Shown here in pieces: positions 12,901 through 25,990 of a stretch of 64,000 nt of DNA (positions are counted from its first letter, which is position 1; each line of letters starts with the position of its first letter). A model generated the notes under the pieces. The model was not told the DNA's origin. It did no database searches and worked only from the letters and a program-made list of their open reading frames with translations. This DNA is from Mesaphorura yosii (lineage: Eukaryota; Arthropoda; Collembola; Poduromorpha; Tullbergiidae). Where the stretch lies: contig WIXG01000304.1 in the NCBI GenBank assembly GCA_009869945.1, positions 1 to 64,000 of the forward strand, read 5' to 3'. The position numbers and the translations under genes were made by a program.

Positions 12901-15900
12901 TGATCCGCGTCTGCGCTCAAATGTTTACATAAACAGTACTAACCTAACCTGGAAATTCATTGTAGCTGTTGCGGAGATCCTTTGACGCCAACTCGAAAAG
13001 AAACTTTGATATTCTTCTGAACCCGATATTCACTGCACTGGTCTGGTCTTTCTTGCATTTCTCTCTAAGAATTTTACTCTCCGAATTTTTTACGAGTCTC
13101 CTGAACAATAAATCATGAAACGTCAACAGATTGTGAGTAAACGAAGAAGGAAAGTAATAAATCAATAAATACAAATAAAGGCAAGATATTAAATTGTAAG
13201 GGGTAGCGCTGAATTTGGAGTCCCCGTGTTTCCGTCTCAGGTGCCTATTGCGATGGTATTCGCACCCAACAGGAACGGCGTGAATCAAAATGTTGTGACG
13301 ACTCGGGCTCTTTGTTTACTCGGACTTAAAAAATGCATAAAGGATGACGGTGCTTGGTTTCCATTTCCATCTTATTGTCATTTGGCAAGCACTTGTGTTG
13401 TGATTGTTCACACGTGCTCTTTCGGAAAGGGATACTTGACTCCTCGACTCCGAATCCAAATGGATAAATCATCCGAATTCATGAGTTTAGGCATCAGCAC
13501 CGCACTCTGAATTAAAAATGCATTTCTTTTCTTTCCAGCGTCTTTCACCGAGGGCGAACACCGGCCGGGATATTGCGTCTCAAATTCCTTGGCCTGGCTC
13601 CTACGGACAGGCAGACAGTCAGCGTGCAAGAATGCTGAGCTGAATAGGTGAACGTCTCATTGTGCGCATGAATCATGATTCTCCGATTTTTCAACAACGC
13701 AGCCAGCCAGCGCACTGAAACGCAGGCGAAAAAGTGCATAAAAGGCAGGAAAGTGATTGCAGCAAGCACAATTCAACGCGTTATGCAGCATTTGCTGTCT
13801 GTTCAATAATAATTATGATCACAATGGAGTTTGTGCTCATACATTCAAGCCAGTCTCGTTTGATTGAAAAAATCGTACGAGAGCCGAATCAATTGTGAGT
13901 GGTAGTTAATGTGAAGTGTGATTACAAAGTACGCTCACACTCGCACTTGCCTTGCTCAGACTTAATTATATGCGTCGGTATAAAATATTCGATTTCCCGA
14001 AATAGACACTGGCTCGCACTTTGGGAGGATAAATCGCATTAATAATGCCGTACTGCGATGTGATGAGCTGCAGCATGGCAGGCAGGAAGGCAGTCGGACA
14101 AGAATGCAACAACAATGCAGCCAGTAACATTAACAAGGTTTGACAGACAACTTGAACTTGATGAACGATTGTTCCTGGCCGAACGCGATGATTCAGGAAA
14201 TTTTAACTTCACTTTTCAGCTCTCAGTCGAAGGTGTTTCATGTTTCTGTAAATAGTACAACGACTCCTTTCCTCCACTGCGCTCTTTTGGAATTGAATAG
14301 AAATTAACCGAGCAAATGAAGTGAGGCGAGCAACACTTGCAAAGATCATGCGGATGAACCTGCCCAGAGAAAGAATTGTGATTCTTTGTACTTAATTTTG
14401 GGAAGATCATCTTCCTTTGTTGAGAAGTCAGGAGAACACAAAGTGTTATTGAATTAAATGTTGTCGGGCACTTGCGCCGCCGTTTCAGGAGGAGAAGTGC
14501 ACATTCAGACAATGGCATGGCATGGCTTTGATATTGTGAGCTCGCTTCTTCTGCTGCTGCTGAATATTTGGCAGCGCCATAACGAGCCACACTCTGTAAT
14601 TAAAGAACAATTGATCGTAATGGGCCCGGCTGTAAAAAATCTGGACTTTTCTTGATGAATTAAGTAAACAGCACAGAAAAGAAGCTTAGCTGACTTTATT
14701 TAAATCCTATCTGTTAATAAAAGTTTAGTCCTTCTATTTGGAAACTGTCATCCGAGTTCCAATCCAAAAGAGTCGATATGTCCAGCAGAAGAATCGCCAA
14801 GGAGCACAGAAGGCGCAAGGCCTTTTTTGCACCTGCTGTCATCCGTCCTCATGCTTAATGTGAATTTCGTTTTAAGTCTTCGTACTATCGCTATTTGATA
14901 GTTTGTGATATTCACTGGTAATACTTTGAAATTAAAAAAAATGAAGACAAGGTGCCAATACCACACACTTCATTGCACGAAACATTTTTAATTTTTTCTC
15001 CTTCGAGCATCGAAGCAATGCACGGCAACCTATACTTAATTTCGGCCTGGGCACTTGCTTGTGAGTTTCTACGGCAATTGCCTGCTCTGCTTTCATCATG
15101 CCCGATAATCCATGATTTTCTGGGAAATAACATTTCCTAAAGTGCTGGTGTTGAAATCTAAAGCAGGTGCGTACATTCAGCGGATTCTTGGCTTGGCGGC
15201 ATGGCGAACTTAATTGCCACCCTGAATGTATTTCGTATCAAATTCTTTGCTCTAAAAATAAATATCCAACCAGCAGTGAATTGGAAAGGTGAGCGGATGC
15301 AAGTGCTTGCTGGGTTCGTTGTTTGTGTTAAATTCGCCACACTCATTTTAACGAAATAATTTCTCAATTCTTTCGAAAATAAAGTCCGTCCTTTGAGATG
15401 GGTTGATGATTTGCTTTTTCCACCCTGCGTCTTCTTCTTCGTGATTTGAATTGTACGAGAGGAGAGGCAACAAAGGCTCGTCAGCACCACCAACCTCTTC
15501 AAATTAGTTGACGCAATAAAGGGCTGGCACGTTAATAGGTTTCGACAAAATATTAACCGTGGTGGCTGGCCTGCTCGTCACTTTTCATGAGAAACAAATT
15601 ACGCGAATTTGCATTTTAAACAATTTACGAGTTCCGTTGTGCGCGGAATTTAATGGAAATCTGCACTGAAGCAAAAAATGAAGCTGCTAAGCAGCGGCTG
15701 AATGGGAACAATGGCAGGGCACAGTGAAAATGGCGAATTACAGATTAAATAGGAACAAGAATAAAGGAAAATTGTACACACGGGCATCCACCCATGGCAA
15801 TCTGCTCCTCGATTTCTGCCTAATGCATTCTATCAGCCGGCCCTCGCAGCGTCATCCTCATTACATTGTTGCTGTCGATCCATCTAATTTACACAATGCC

Positions 15901-18900
15901 ATTGTACGATTTATTTATGAGGTGAACTATATAAATCCTATTGTTAGTTTTCACATTTTTTGTAAGAACTCTGCTCGCAGGTAGTCTCATCTTGTCCGCC
16001 TCTCCCATCATCACCCATGCCACGAAGCCACGATGCGGCGCATCTGCTCTCCTGCGCCTGAACCTCGCTTGTCTTCGATCGAGGCAAAGAAAACTCCGCA
16101 CTGCACAACACAGCACTTCGCCGCTCGAGCACATCTCGACGACCTGAGAAGGCGAGAAAATTACACACATTTTTTCTTCCATTGTGAGGCTGAGCAAATG
16201 AGAGGAGATTAAAATAGGCATGACATTGTTAAGCTCCAAAGTGGCAGTCACGGCCTAACGAGCAGAAACACAACCACGAAGACTGCTCGTCCAATTTCGA
16301 CCGACAACTGCGAACGGTGACGTCGTGGCTCGTCTTCTTGAGCGGATAATGAATTGCGAGCCACGGCTGATATTTTACCCCGTAATGATTTCTTTACTAA
16401 TTCATCGCGCGGGGAATTCTCTGAAAAGGAATCATTGCCCAATTTTCTCAAACGCGTAGACTTTCGGAAATCGCCATGTTGTCAAAAACGATTAACTGCG
16501 GCCTGCAGTCTGAAAAAGGAAGTTGTAAGAAAAAAAGAGGCGGTTTCAAAGCAGTTTTTTCATCCTCTGAGTTTATTACCGTAACTCATTAGACTCGTGC
16601 TCACTCAGTCATGAGCTTTTGTACCACACCACAAAGGACTAGCTTGCATTGCTGTAGCAGGAAACAGTGCGTTTGCTGGCAGTGTGCCACTAAATACTCG
16701 ACCAACCACTTCTTTGCATTGATGTGTTTGTTTAGTACGTGTAAAGTACAGCGTGCTTGCTGCTTACACTTACGATTCTTTCTCGTTTCGTGCAACTTTT
16801 TGTTGGTTTTAATAATGCGATTCGTTTGCATGCACGGGCCCTTGAGACGTTTTGTGTTGACTCACAAGATCACTGTGATTGGTAGGAAGGAAAACAGGCG
16901 AATATTTCAGCAAATCGAAACTGGCCGAATTGAATCGAATTTGCTCGGTCAGCAATTTATGCAGAGAAATTTTACATTATTTTCCGAACGAACATTAATT
17001 GGCGGCTTAAACTCGGGAAATGTGAAATGCTCAAACCCTCTTGAATTGAATTCAAGCTCTTGAATGTTTACTGAAAGCCGTATCAATTCTTAGTTGCATG
17101 AAAACGGGCGGCATTCTTTAAAGGAGAAGACCTTCAAAGCCAAAGCCAAGATAGTGAATGTGAATTCGTGGAGTCCAAGTCCTCTGAACGCAGCAGAGTG
17201 AAATGTGTCAAAGGAGTATTATTTCATTCTGACTGAGACAAAGTACCGCGTTAAATAAAAATTGAAACCATAAAAATTACATCCACGCTGAATAAAAAGT
17301 CCACGGCCGAACCGACCATTACGGAGATCGACCATCTCGCTGTAATTTATAAACGTATGAAAATAAGGCGCCCTGCTTTACGGGCCGATGTGTGGGCTTC
17401 ATTCTTGCGCACGGCTGGTTTCTTTCCGTTTGTCACAAGTGACAGGTTTTGATAATTCAAAAGACACCAGACATAAGCAATAAGCTGCGCGCATTACTCA
17501 ACGCTCGGACTCGCCGGCAAATGGATTTTGCGTTTCGCATTTCGAATTCCATTTGGAGTTCAGGTTGACAAAAGGGGATTTTGTGGTGTGGTGCGGCGGC
17601 GGCGGAGAAGGACGGTGATAATTGTCTCAATTACGACTGCATTTTTACGCTACGTTTCTTCACCATGTCGTGCTTGATGGAGTCGCTCAAAAATCGCATG
17701 GAGTTAAATACATGCAATTGCTCATGGAATGGCGATTAAGCGATTTTGAAATAAGTTTCCTATTTTTTGCTCGTATTATTATAATGTCTTTATTAAGTTC
17801 GTTTTCCCTAATACTGGTCGCGGCCCCTGATTCGATGGTACGATGAAATTACGAAAAGTGCAAACAATTCATGAGCCAGCACGAAACTTCCCAAAAACTT
17901 CTTTTTCTCACTCGGCAGCGAGGCAAACAGCGTGCACAGCAAATGAGGGCCGTGTTTAAAAATGTGGCATAATTGCCACTTGGGTCGTACCTTCAAATGG
18001 TCGCAAAATAGCATTTTCCTCACTCGCACTCTCGTCTGACTGGCCTAGACGATTTCACACCCCGAACAATGAAAACGAAAGATGGAGAAAGAGCTGCTGG
18101 TTTCCATTCAAACATCATCTGCCAGCCTGTTTCGAGACAGGAACCACAAAAATAAAAACGTAATTTTGAATTTGAAACGCAACGCTATTGATTTTTTCTC
18201 GGAAAGCAGCTCCTTATCGAGTTGTTAATCTGCATGCAACAAGTATTTTAATTACTCAATTCATTGTGGGTGCGAGCAGTGTGCCTGGCTACGGCGTGAC
18301 TGTGAGTGGGACTCATTATTGTCCTGTAATTTTGTACTGCCCAGTCCAACGGCACCAAAATCCCCACTGAATTTTCTCGCAAACAACAAATACGAGCTCA
18401 TACAAGTTATTTGGCCGGTCAATTCGACGTCGCGTGGTTTTTAGCGTTTTGCGTTTTGTTTGAATGTGCGGCACGAAACACAGCATAAATTACGACGAGG
18501 CGAAGTGAATCTGAGCCATTTTATTAATGCCCTAATGCTCGTTGGCTCGTTCCACATTATTCATGCTGTGGGTGGGCATTTCAAGAGTGACGAGATCATT
18601 TCCCTCTGCGAGCCGAGTCGAGTCGTGTCGTGTCGTGGCTACTTCCATGACGGATCTCTTTAGTGCTGGATTATCTAAACGGCGATTCGTGAACAGCGTT
18701 TTATCATATCGCAGTAGACAATTGAGGCATTAGTCCGAGCAGTTCACGAGAAGATGGCTCAATTCCTCGTGTAATTATCATTAAGTATATAATTTGATGT
18801 AATAACGGCGTGGCCGTGGCTTCTCTTGACCAAACGTACATTAATTACCGCTCTGCACTGCTTCAGCTTCAGCCCAAACACTCAGAGCTGAGGGGAATTA

Positions 18901-21900
18901 AGAGAATTGTTTTGATAAAAGCAAACTCCTCCTATTTGAATGAGACCGAGCTCTGGTATAATGGCTTGACTTCTCGCAATAGCAATAGCAATGCAGTTGA
19001 ACCGTGTGTGACTGTGATTCACATTCGAAAGCAGACCTCACATGAATACGAGCAAGGATACTTGGTTTCAGTCAGAAAAGAGCAAATCTTTGTTATTGCT
19101 ATTAAGGACCAGCGGACCGACAGTCAAAGAATTGTATTTGCAAGAATGATTTAACGACGTAATTGAATCTTCATTTCTTCCTTATGCGTGCGTACATTAT
19201 ATGGTATCGTGCATTACCCTTTCGGAACCCAATATTAGTTTTTGCGATGAAGCTGAATGATCCTTCGCCGTACAATAGACAAAGTGCCACTAGGCAATTA
19301 ATGTTTGCCTAACCCGGATTTACGTTTTGTTGCATGAATCGAAAGAAAAGTGTACACGATTGAATTCACGAAGGTGCAAGCACAGATGTAGTCGTCGTAC
19401 GTCGAGACAGGCAGAATCTACATTGCAGGGTTGAAGCTGCGCTAACGTAATAAGAAAATCACCGTGGCAAACATGATTGCAGGTGATTTGATGGAAGCCT
19501 CTCCATGACAAATTATATTTCAAGAAATTCGTTCTGCGGAGACAACAGAGAAAAGTACTACACGGTTCGTCAGATTTCAAGACAGAAAAGAAACTCTGCG
19601 AGAAACGTAGGGCTCGTAGCTTTGAAGTAATTTTCTTCTCTGCCGAAGGCAGGCGAACAAGATCAATGAGTGGTTTTAAGTTATCCGACTCAAAGTTCAT
19701 TCAAGAAGCCAGCCCGAAAGTAAAAGTTCAGCGGATTCTCAGGCCTCGATTTTCAATCATAACCTCACATCGAAAAATTTAGAAGACAACAGAGGTCATT
19801 TCGCAATGTTGACAGTCTTGTAAGCTCATCGTTTGAGGCGACGAATCGAAAAGCGACGGCGTCACCGTCGTTTGACTTGACTTGAGTGTAAACACAATTG
19901 TGAGAATCAAACTCGCGTCCTCGCTTCGTCTTTTCAGCCAAAAGTTCCCATGCCACTTTGCGTTCCGCGTTTCGGCGGTTATCGCCACAAACTCATAATT
20001 CATTTTGATCTTTGTCACATTGCCTTTGTATTTGTGAGAGTTTCTGAAATGTGAGTTAGGCACAACAGACATTTGCCTGTCTGCTTTGCTTTTTGAAAAG
20101 CTGTTAACCAGAGTTCACATCGGTGATGGTTTCCACTTGCGTACTGTGCCTGGGACTTGCGGGATACGCGAATTAACTCTCGCACTTGTTAGCCCGATGA
20201 GACGCAATTAGAGTTTGTTGCTATAGAAGATTCATATAGTTACTTCGAGTATTGTATTGTATTCCTAATTTGTCAAGATTTAAAATATTACCGACTCCCA
20301 TCCATCTACTCAGCCGTCCGGAACCCTTTCTTCTCTTGCGGACGACGCTTAAGTGCCGACCGAGCTCGAGTTGAGTGGGCTGAGTTCCAGCAGCGGGTGA
20401 AATGATGCTGAATAAATATTTGTGTAGGCCTTTATTATGATACGTATTTATTAATATCTGATCCATAACTCTTGTCCGTGACACTGGTCGTGGCTGTGAG
20501 CAGGAGAGTGCATCGCTCACCGCTCGTAACTACAAAACGTCTTGTTTCGAGCCCGAGCCAGGCAGGTAGGCTACAAAAAGCAAGACGGCCGTAATGATGA
20601 TGATAATCAAGATATGTGACTTGTTCTACGCCGAGTCTCATTCACATGCATGAAATTTGTACCTGCATGCGGACTGCGGCGGCACTTACGCCTACTTCCA
20701 TTCCAGTTGCCTGCCTCCGCACGTCTGACGCTGACTCTGATGTTGATTGATTTTTATGCGTTTTTATGCACTTCCAGCACGGCCGGGCGCGATGGCGATG
20801 ACTACGTTGGGCATCAATCCGCGAAGCGTGGCGTTGGTGCGAAATAAACGAGGCGCGTTATTTAACGCTCGGCTCCTAAAATGATTAAATGCCAGTGCGT
20901 ACGTGATGAATTCGTTCTTCATCGCCGATGTCATCGACGTCGACTTTCTCGCAGCTGTTAGGCGTACGCGTACTCCAAGATTCAATTCATGCGATGTGGA
21001 CGAATAAAGTAGGTTCTTGGCTCGGTTGAAATGGGATACCGGACACTTATAACATCAAACTCACACACGCGCACGCGCCCGCCCTGGCAAGATGAATTCG
21101 AGCCCAAAAAACGCTACGCATTTTTTCTGCGAAGAGAATTAAAATGCATTTGAATAATGAATGCAGGCATTGCTAATATTTTCCACCGCGTTCCCTTGTG
21201 CTCGTATTCAAAGACAGCTCTCGCATAAGTTGCATTTTTTCATTAAGCTTACAGCAAGCGAGCATAAAATCAATCTATTCTTGCTAGCGATGTAAGACTT
21301 CGTAATTTGTAACTTGGTTATGGCAGCAGTGAAGAGATCATGTCCTGACTGACGAGTATAATGAGTGTTACAAATTGCCATCATTGCGAGAGAAGAGCAT
21401 GAGTTGAGATGGAGCAGATAAGCAGCGCGGCAGTGCAGTTTAATGGTTTGGCGTGGATGGATTGGAAAAATGGTTGGAGCAGCAGAGATCATGTCTGATA
21501 GATGCGAAGACGAAGAGCCATCGGTGAGTGGAGATAGAGGCAGCGATCGGGCGTATTTGAATTACGAGATAAGCAGGGTGTCAGTGGTCGTGATCAGATG
21601 CTAAGACGAGGTTCATAATTCTAATAAGAGTAATAATGTAGACGATCGAACAGTAGCAGGAATTGGACGAAGATGAGCTGCAGGGGGCCCTCTTTCACGC
21701 AGTACAAGGGCACAATGCAAAGAAAAATGACGATTTTTAAAGAAGATGAAGAAGTGAACCCTTTTGTCAGGTATTTTCAATCATGTAATGATTGTTGAAG
21801 GAACTGCATTACAAAATGCGGGCTCCGGAATCCGTCGTGCCAGATATTGGAATTAAGGCGAATCGAATGGGCAAAGTTAAGACGGAAATTGAGGCAGGGA

Positions 21901-24900
21901 GACTTTGTCCACTTGCCTCATTGTTCATCGATCTTATTACGTGGTGGTGTGGCTGTGGATTTCTCATTTCTACACCGTCATATTCCGACACAAAAGAAAC
22001 ATCCACTTGGCATGGCATTTGTTTGCTCTGATTCAGTTCTCCGAGTCACTCCTTTTTTTGATCTCGCATCACGTCCTTATTAGCTAACCCGAGTATTCTT
22101 GTTACTTATTAGCTGAATGATGGTGCAAGTCGCAAGTCAGCCAGGCAGGCCACATCATCAATTTCAATGAAGAAAGGATGTGCATGCAGTTGATAGCGAC
22201 CAAGCGAGCCAACGATACAGTGAGCAAGTGTTCCAGTTACGCAGAGAAAGTCGTACGCACAAAGAAAGCCATTTATTACTTCCACAGCGGGACTCTGATC
22301 AAATACACGCTGCACGCACTCTCCAGGCTTAGAATCGAGGAGCAGGAGCTACGGCTCTAATCAAAAATTCGAAAAATGTGCCATCACTCGAGCTGCGCGA
22401 GTCCGATAACAATTTATTGTTAACTCCGTCGAGCTCCTGTTGGCTACCTGCGTGCCAGAGTTCCAAGTTGGTTGTGCCTGCAGAAGAATGACACTGGGCA
22501 TCCGTTGTATTTGTTTCGTGAGCACTCGCATTGAAATTGGAAGAAGCTCTCCTGAAGTGTCAAGCCAAACAACTGCCGGCCTTTACGACCGCAACACCCT
22601 CTTCGACTCAGTACTGCCCTGTACTGTTCTGCTTTGTGTACTCGTCTTTTCTGCTGCTCCTGCTTCTGCTACGTCTTGTCTCGTTACACTTTGATTAATT
22701 TTCAATTGTTGAAGGTGATTAATTAGAGAATACACGGAGGAAGAACGAGAAAAAATCAGCGCGAAAAATCTCATCAACGTGACAAGGAGGGAAGCAAAGG
22801 CAGAAGAATTCATCGCCCTGTTCTCCTTCCATTGTCTACCCTTTCACGTACGCACTCGATGAATGCTGATCAATAGCACAGCTGCTTAGTAGAGCTCCTG
22901 ATTGCTTTAGTTTCTGCTTGAGTCGCCTGACCACGTACTCTTTGATTAAGATTATTACAAAGCGAAGTCCTTAAATGCTTACTTATTGGGAAGACATTTC
23001 TCATCTTCGACACATTCTATCCGCCTGATTATTGCTATTATTAACTCAACATGATTCAAACGAGCAAACATGACGAGATCTGCTTTCTGTCCGCTCGCTC
23101 GCTCCTCGCTTATCTTCTGTGAGCACTTTATGCGTCTTAAATATTTTCCTCACTCCCCGAGAGCCTCGAGCTTCCCGGTCTTCCCATTGTGCGCGAACAA
23201 AGATGAGCAGCCAGAAAGGAAAGGAAATTGAAGAGTCAACATTTAACGAGAGCCCGTTTTGTTTCACTCTGACTCGATAACTTCCAAATCATGATCATCA
23301 TCAAATTTTTATTAGTAGACTTTGACACTTGCACAAAGCGTCTTTGTGTTTGTTCTCTTTAGGCGAGGCAGAACGGGCTTTTGTGGTGCAACAATAATTA
23401 TGACATGATGCATGAAAATTAGAATTGTATAGACTTCGACCCGCTCGTTCCTCTCAACAGCACAACCAAGCACAACTGAGCGAGTTTGACGATCCATTTG
23501 GCGAACCAATTTATCAATTCTCCTTAATTTAATCCGTGCAATTTTTCGATCAACAAACAAGCCAGTTATTCAATTACACGAGCAAGAACGGACTGCATTT
23601 TTCACGGGGCTCTTCGCCTGCTGAAATTTAGGCAAGTCACTCTAAAACAAAGAACCTACAAAAGCGGCCTGAAAAGGAGAGTCCGAATCATGGCGAAACG
23701 CAGAATGCAACGCTCCCCTTTGCGAAACAATTACGGGGCTCGAAAGGAAACGGGTTATTATATTTTTCTGAATTTCAATTGGAGAACGAATGCTCAGAGA
23801 ATAATAAATAAAACAAAATGAATTTGTACGAATGTCTGCACTTCATTAACGCAAACGCACCAATGCCACGACGGACATGAACGGGTTTCAAGAAACGTTC
23901 CAGAAGCGAGTGCTGAAAAAGGCCGAGTTACTTCGGGCGTTGCATGCTGAGGCCGGCCGTGCTTTTTAAAGGAAGCACGAACAGGTGAACAAGGCAGCAT
24001 TAAACTCGGTCTGTCGGTTTTAAAAATCGAAATTATTCTTTCACCTTACGGAGGAGCTCGCACTCGGCCGACCGACTTTTCTTGCCGCGACCATGAAATC
24101 GAGAGAACTTACCACCTGGCTTGATTCTTTTTAAAGTATGTTACAATATGTTTATGCAAATGACTCCTGTCAGACTTTGCGGTCGGCCCAGTCAATCAAA
24201 TCACTTGCAGAACAAAAGCCGGCGGTCGAAACACAAGCGCACGGGCCCGGCCGAAGGGAAAGGCCCGTGTGTTATGTGCGTATGCCATTTTAAAATTTAT
24301 TACCGTATTGAATGCAAATTATTTCCACCTTGCACTTTGTCCCGTTGGGTTACGCAGTAGCAATAGCAATGGAAATGGCCATACACTCAAATGCCCGTAA
24401 GAAATCATTAGCGGGTGCAAGACAAAAACCGTTTCTTGTTGGGGTCGGACGACTGGCATAAATGCAATTTCGTCCAATATCCTTTCCCAACGGCTTTTGG
24501 CTTTTCACCGCGCGAGAGTTGTGAATGAATGATGAGGCGGATCTTGTTGGAATTAGAACAAAGGTTCGTTACACATTTTCACATTTGATGATGATGATGC
24601 CACGGCGGCCAAGAGAATGCAAATTCTCAGGTTGTTGAGGTTGTCCGGATCAAGGTTCAACGACGGGAGTGTAAACGGAACGGCGAGCGAAAAAAATTCT
24701 CCGCGCACTTGCAGAATGCGAGATGAGACGACGGAACGTCTCGTGCCTTCGTTGCAGCAAGGAAGGGAAGGCAAGAGTTAAAAATAGTTCACCTGACATA
24801 AATTTCGACTGGTAAATTGTTCTTCGTTCTTCTGTCAACCCGCGAGTGTTTCCAGCCATAAATAACGATGTGATTAAATATTGGAGGGGCTCAGTTTGAA

Positions 24901-25440
24901 AAAATTCAATTTTTAAATATTTGTGGCCCTTCTCCAGGCAGGCCAGTGCAGCGTGTGTGTAATTTTTCTAATGCCCACCTGCTGGTTTTATGCGATGATG
25001 GTCATGTTGAGTCTGATTAGCTGATGGACAAGAAAGGAAGCAAAGTGCTCGCACCGTAATAAATATTATGACTTCTTTCGACTGTTTCCATGATCGGAAT
25101 CGAGGCTCAGTGCTCGTGAGTAATAACAAAAATAACCTCTCGATTCTCAAAAGGGTTCCTTTTTTTGCAGGCTAGCAGTGATTTATGGAAATGGCGAGGA
25201 TCGAATCGTCTTGGTCCTGACACTCCGAAGAAAATGGCAACAGCAAATACCACAACAATAAAGAAAATAAAGGCATAAATCAAAGTTCCAATAACATTTT
25301 GTCTACGTATTTATGCTTCACTAATTGTTTTCCATTCTGTTTACTTGTGTTTGTGCAAGTGAACTATTTACAGCAGATTAAGTACGCTTATAGTTTCAAC
25401 TCAACAATTGCTAGTATTAATTAAATAACAGTAACATACT
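12901..25440. other. Non-coding intergenic DNA, no gene recognised
   Basis: No reading frame here looks like a conserved protein. Small local features are a GAGTC/GTCGT pentamer stretch near 18,614-18,637 and a GC-rich inverted repeat, CACGGGCC (24240-24247) with GGCCCGTG (24262-24269). The region is otherwise unique-looking, moderately AT-rich sequence with frequent TAATTA-type strings. Confidence 0.6.
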
Positions 25441-25445
25441 ACCAG

Positions 25446-25466
25446 GCTGAGCACGACGTGCTCAGC
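25446..25466. repeat. Near-perfect palindrome, 10-bp arms with a 1-nt centre
   Basis: GCTGAGCACG (25446-25455), a single A, then CGTGCTCAGC (25457-25466). This is the first of three inverted repeats clustered within about 450 bp. It carries no coding signal. Confidence 0.85.
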
Positions 25467-25817
25467 AGTAACGTAGCTGTTTTTGAATTAGTGTATTTTA
25501 AGTGTGTGTTTAATTTACCGGGTAGAATTCATTGATTTCTTAGCATATGGTCACTTTCAATTAATTAACATTTTCTACTCATGCAGGGTTAATAAGTTAG
25601 AGGTCAAAAGTCGGTAAATTATAAAATACACAATACACAAGAGCATAAAACCTCTCACTGAAAGCAAAAGTCTCGCGTCTCGCTCGTATTTCACGAGACC
25701 TTCACGACCATTCGCACTTGAAGGGTAAATAGTTGGAGGGGAATGTGAGACTTTTACACGCCATAAATTATCTTTTTTAGTATGTGTTTGTATTTCATTT
25801 CCACCGTAATTCTACCG

Positions 25818-25860
25818 CTAATAGTGACTCGGACGCGAAGCCTGGCCGAGTCACTATTAG
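25818..25860. repeat. Long perfect hairpin, 15-bp stem
   Basis: CTAATAGTGACTCGG (25818-25832) and its exact reverse complement (25846-25860) flank a 13-nt loop, ACGCGAAGCCTGG. It may be a transposon-derived stem-loop, a structured RNA or a cruciform site. The short loop and perfect 15-bp stem are not typical of animal microRNA precursors. Confidence 0.9.
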
Positions 25861-25862
25861 TA

Positions 25863-25887
25863 AACTGTTAATAGTTTATTAACAGTT
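25863..25887. repeat. Second hairpin directly after the first, 11-bp stem
   Basis: AACTGTTAATA (25863-25873), a 3-nt centre (GTT), then TATTAACAGTT (25877-25887). It begins two bases after the 15-bp-stem hairpin, so the two form a tandem stem-loop pair. Confidence 0.88.
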
Positions 25888-25937
25888 GTAGTTCTTCGTT
25901 GTTTTGTTCGGTGCACCCCACAACGCTGCTAAAAAGG

Positions 25938-25990
25938 GTTACGTTACGCGCTACACATTCTACACCTGTACGGCACGACACGAAGATGCA
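25938..25990 (+). repeat. Candidate dispersed repeat, copy 1
   Basis: GTTACGTTACGCG, a 5-nt gap and CATTCTACAC match the same two blocks at 46307-46335, where the gap is 6 nt. Weaker similarity continues downstream (GGCACGRCAC and GATG blocks). It begins about 50 bp after the tandem hairpins. Confidence 0.4.

Noticed and set aside
12931..12951. CTAACCTAACCT resembling the arthropod telomere unit (TTAGG)n
   Set aside because: Only about two units, far too short to be telomeric; likely chance.
18810..19154. 114-codon open frame with fairly protein-like composition
   Set aside because: No recognisable domain, no neighbouring exons in phase, and its length is within chance for this much sequence.
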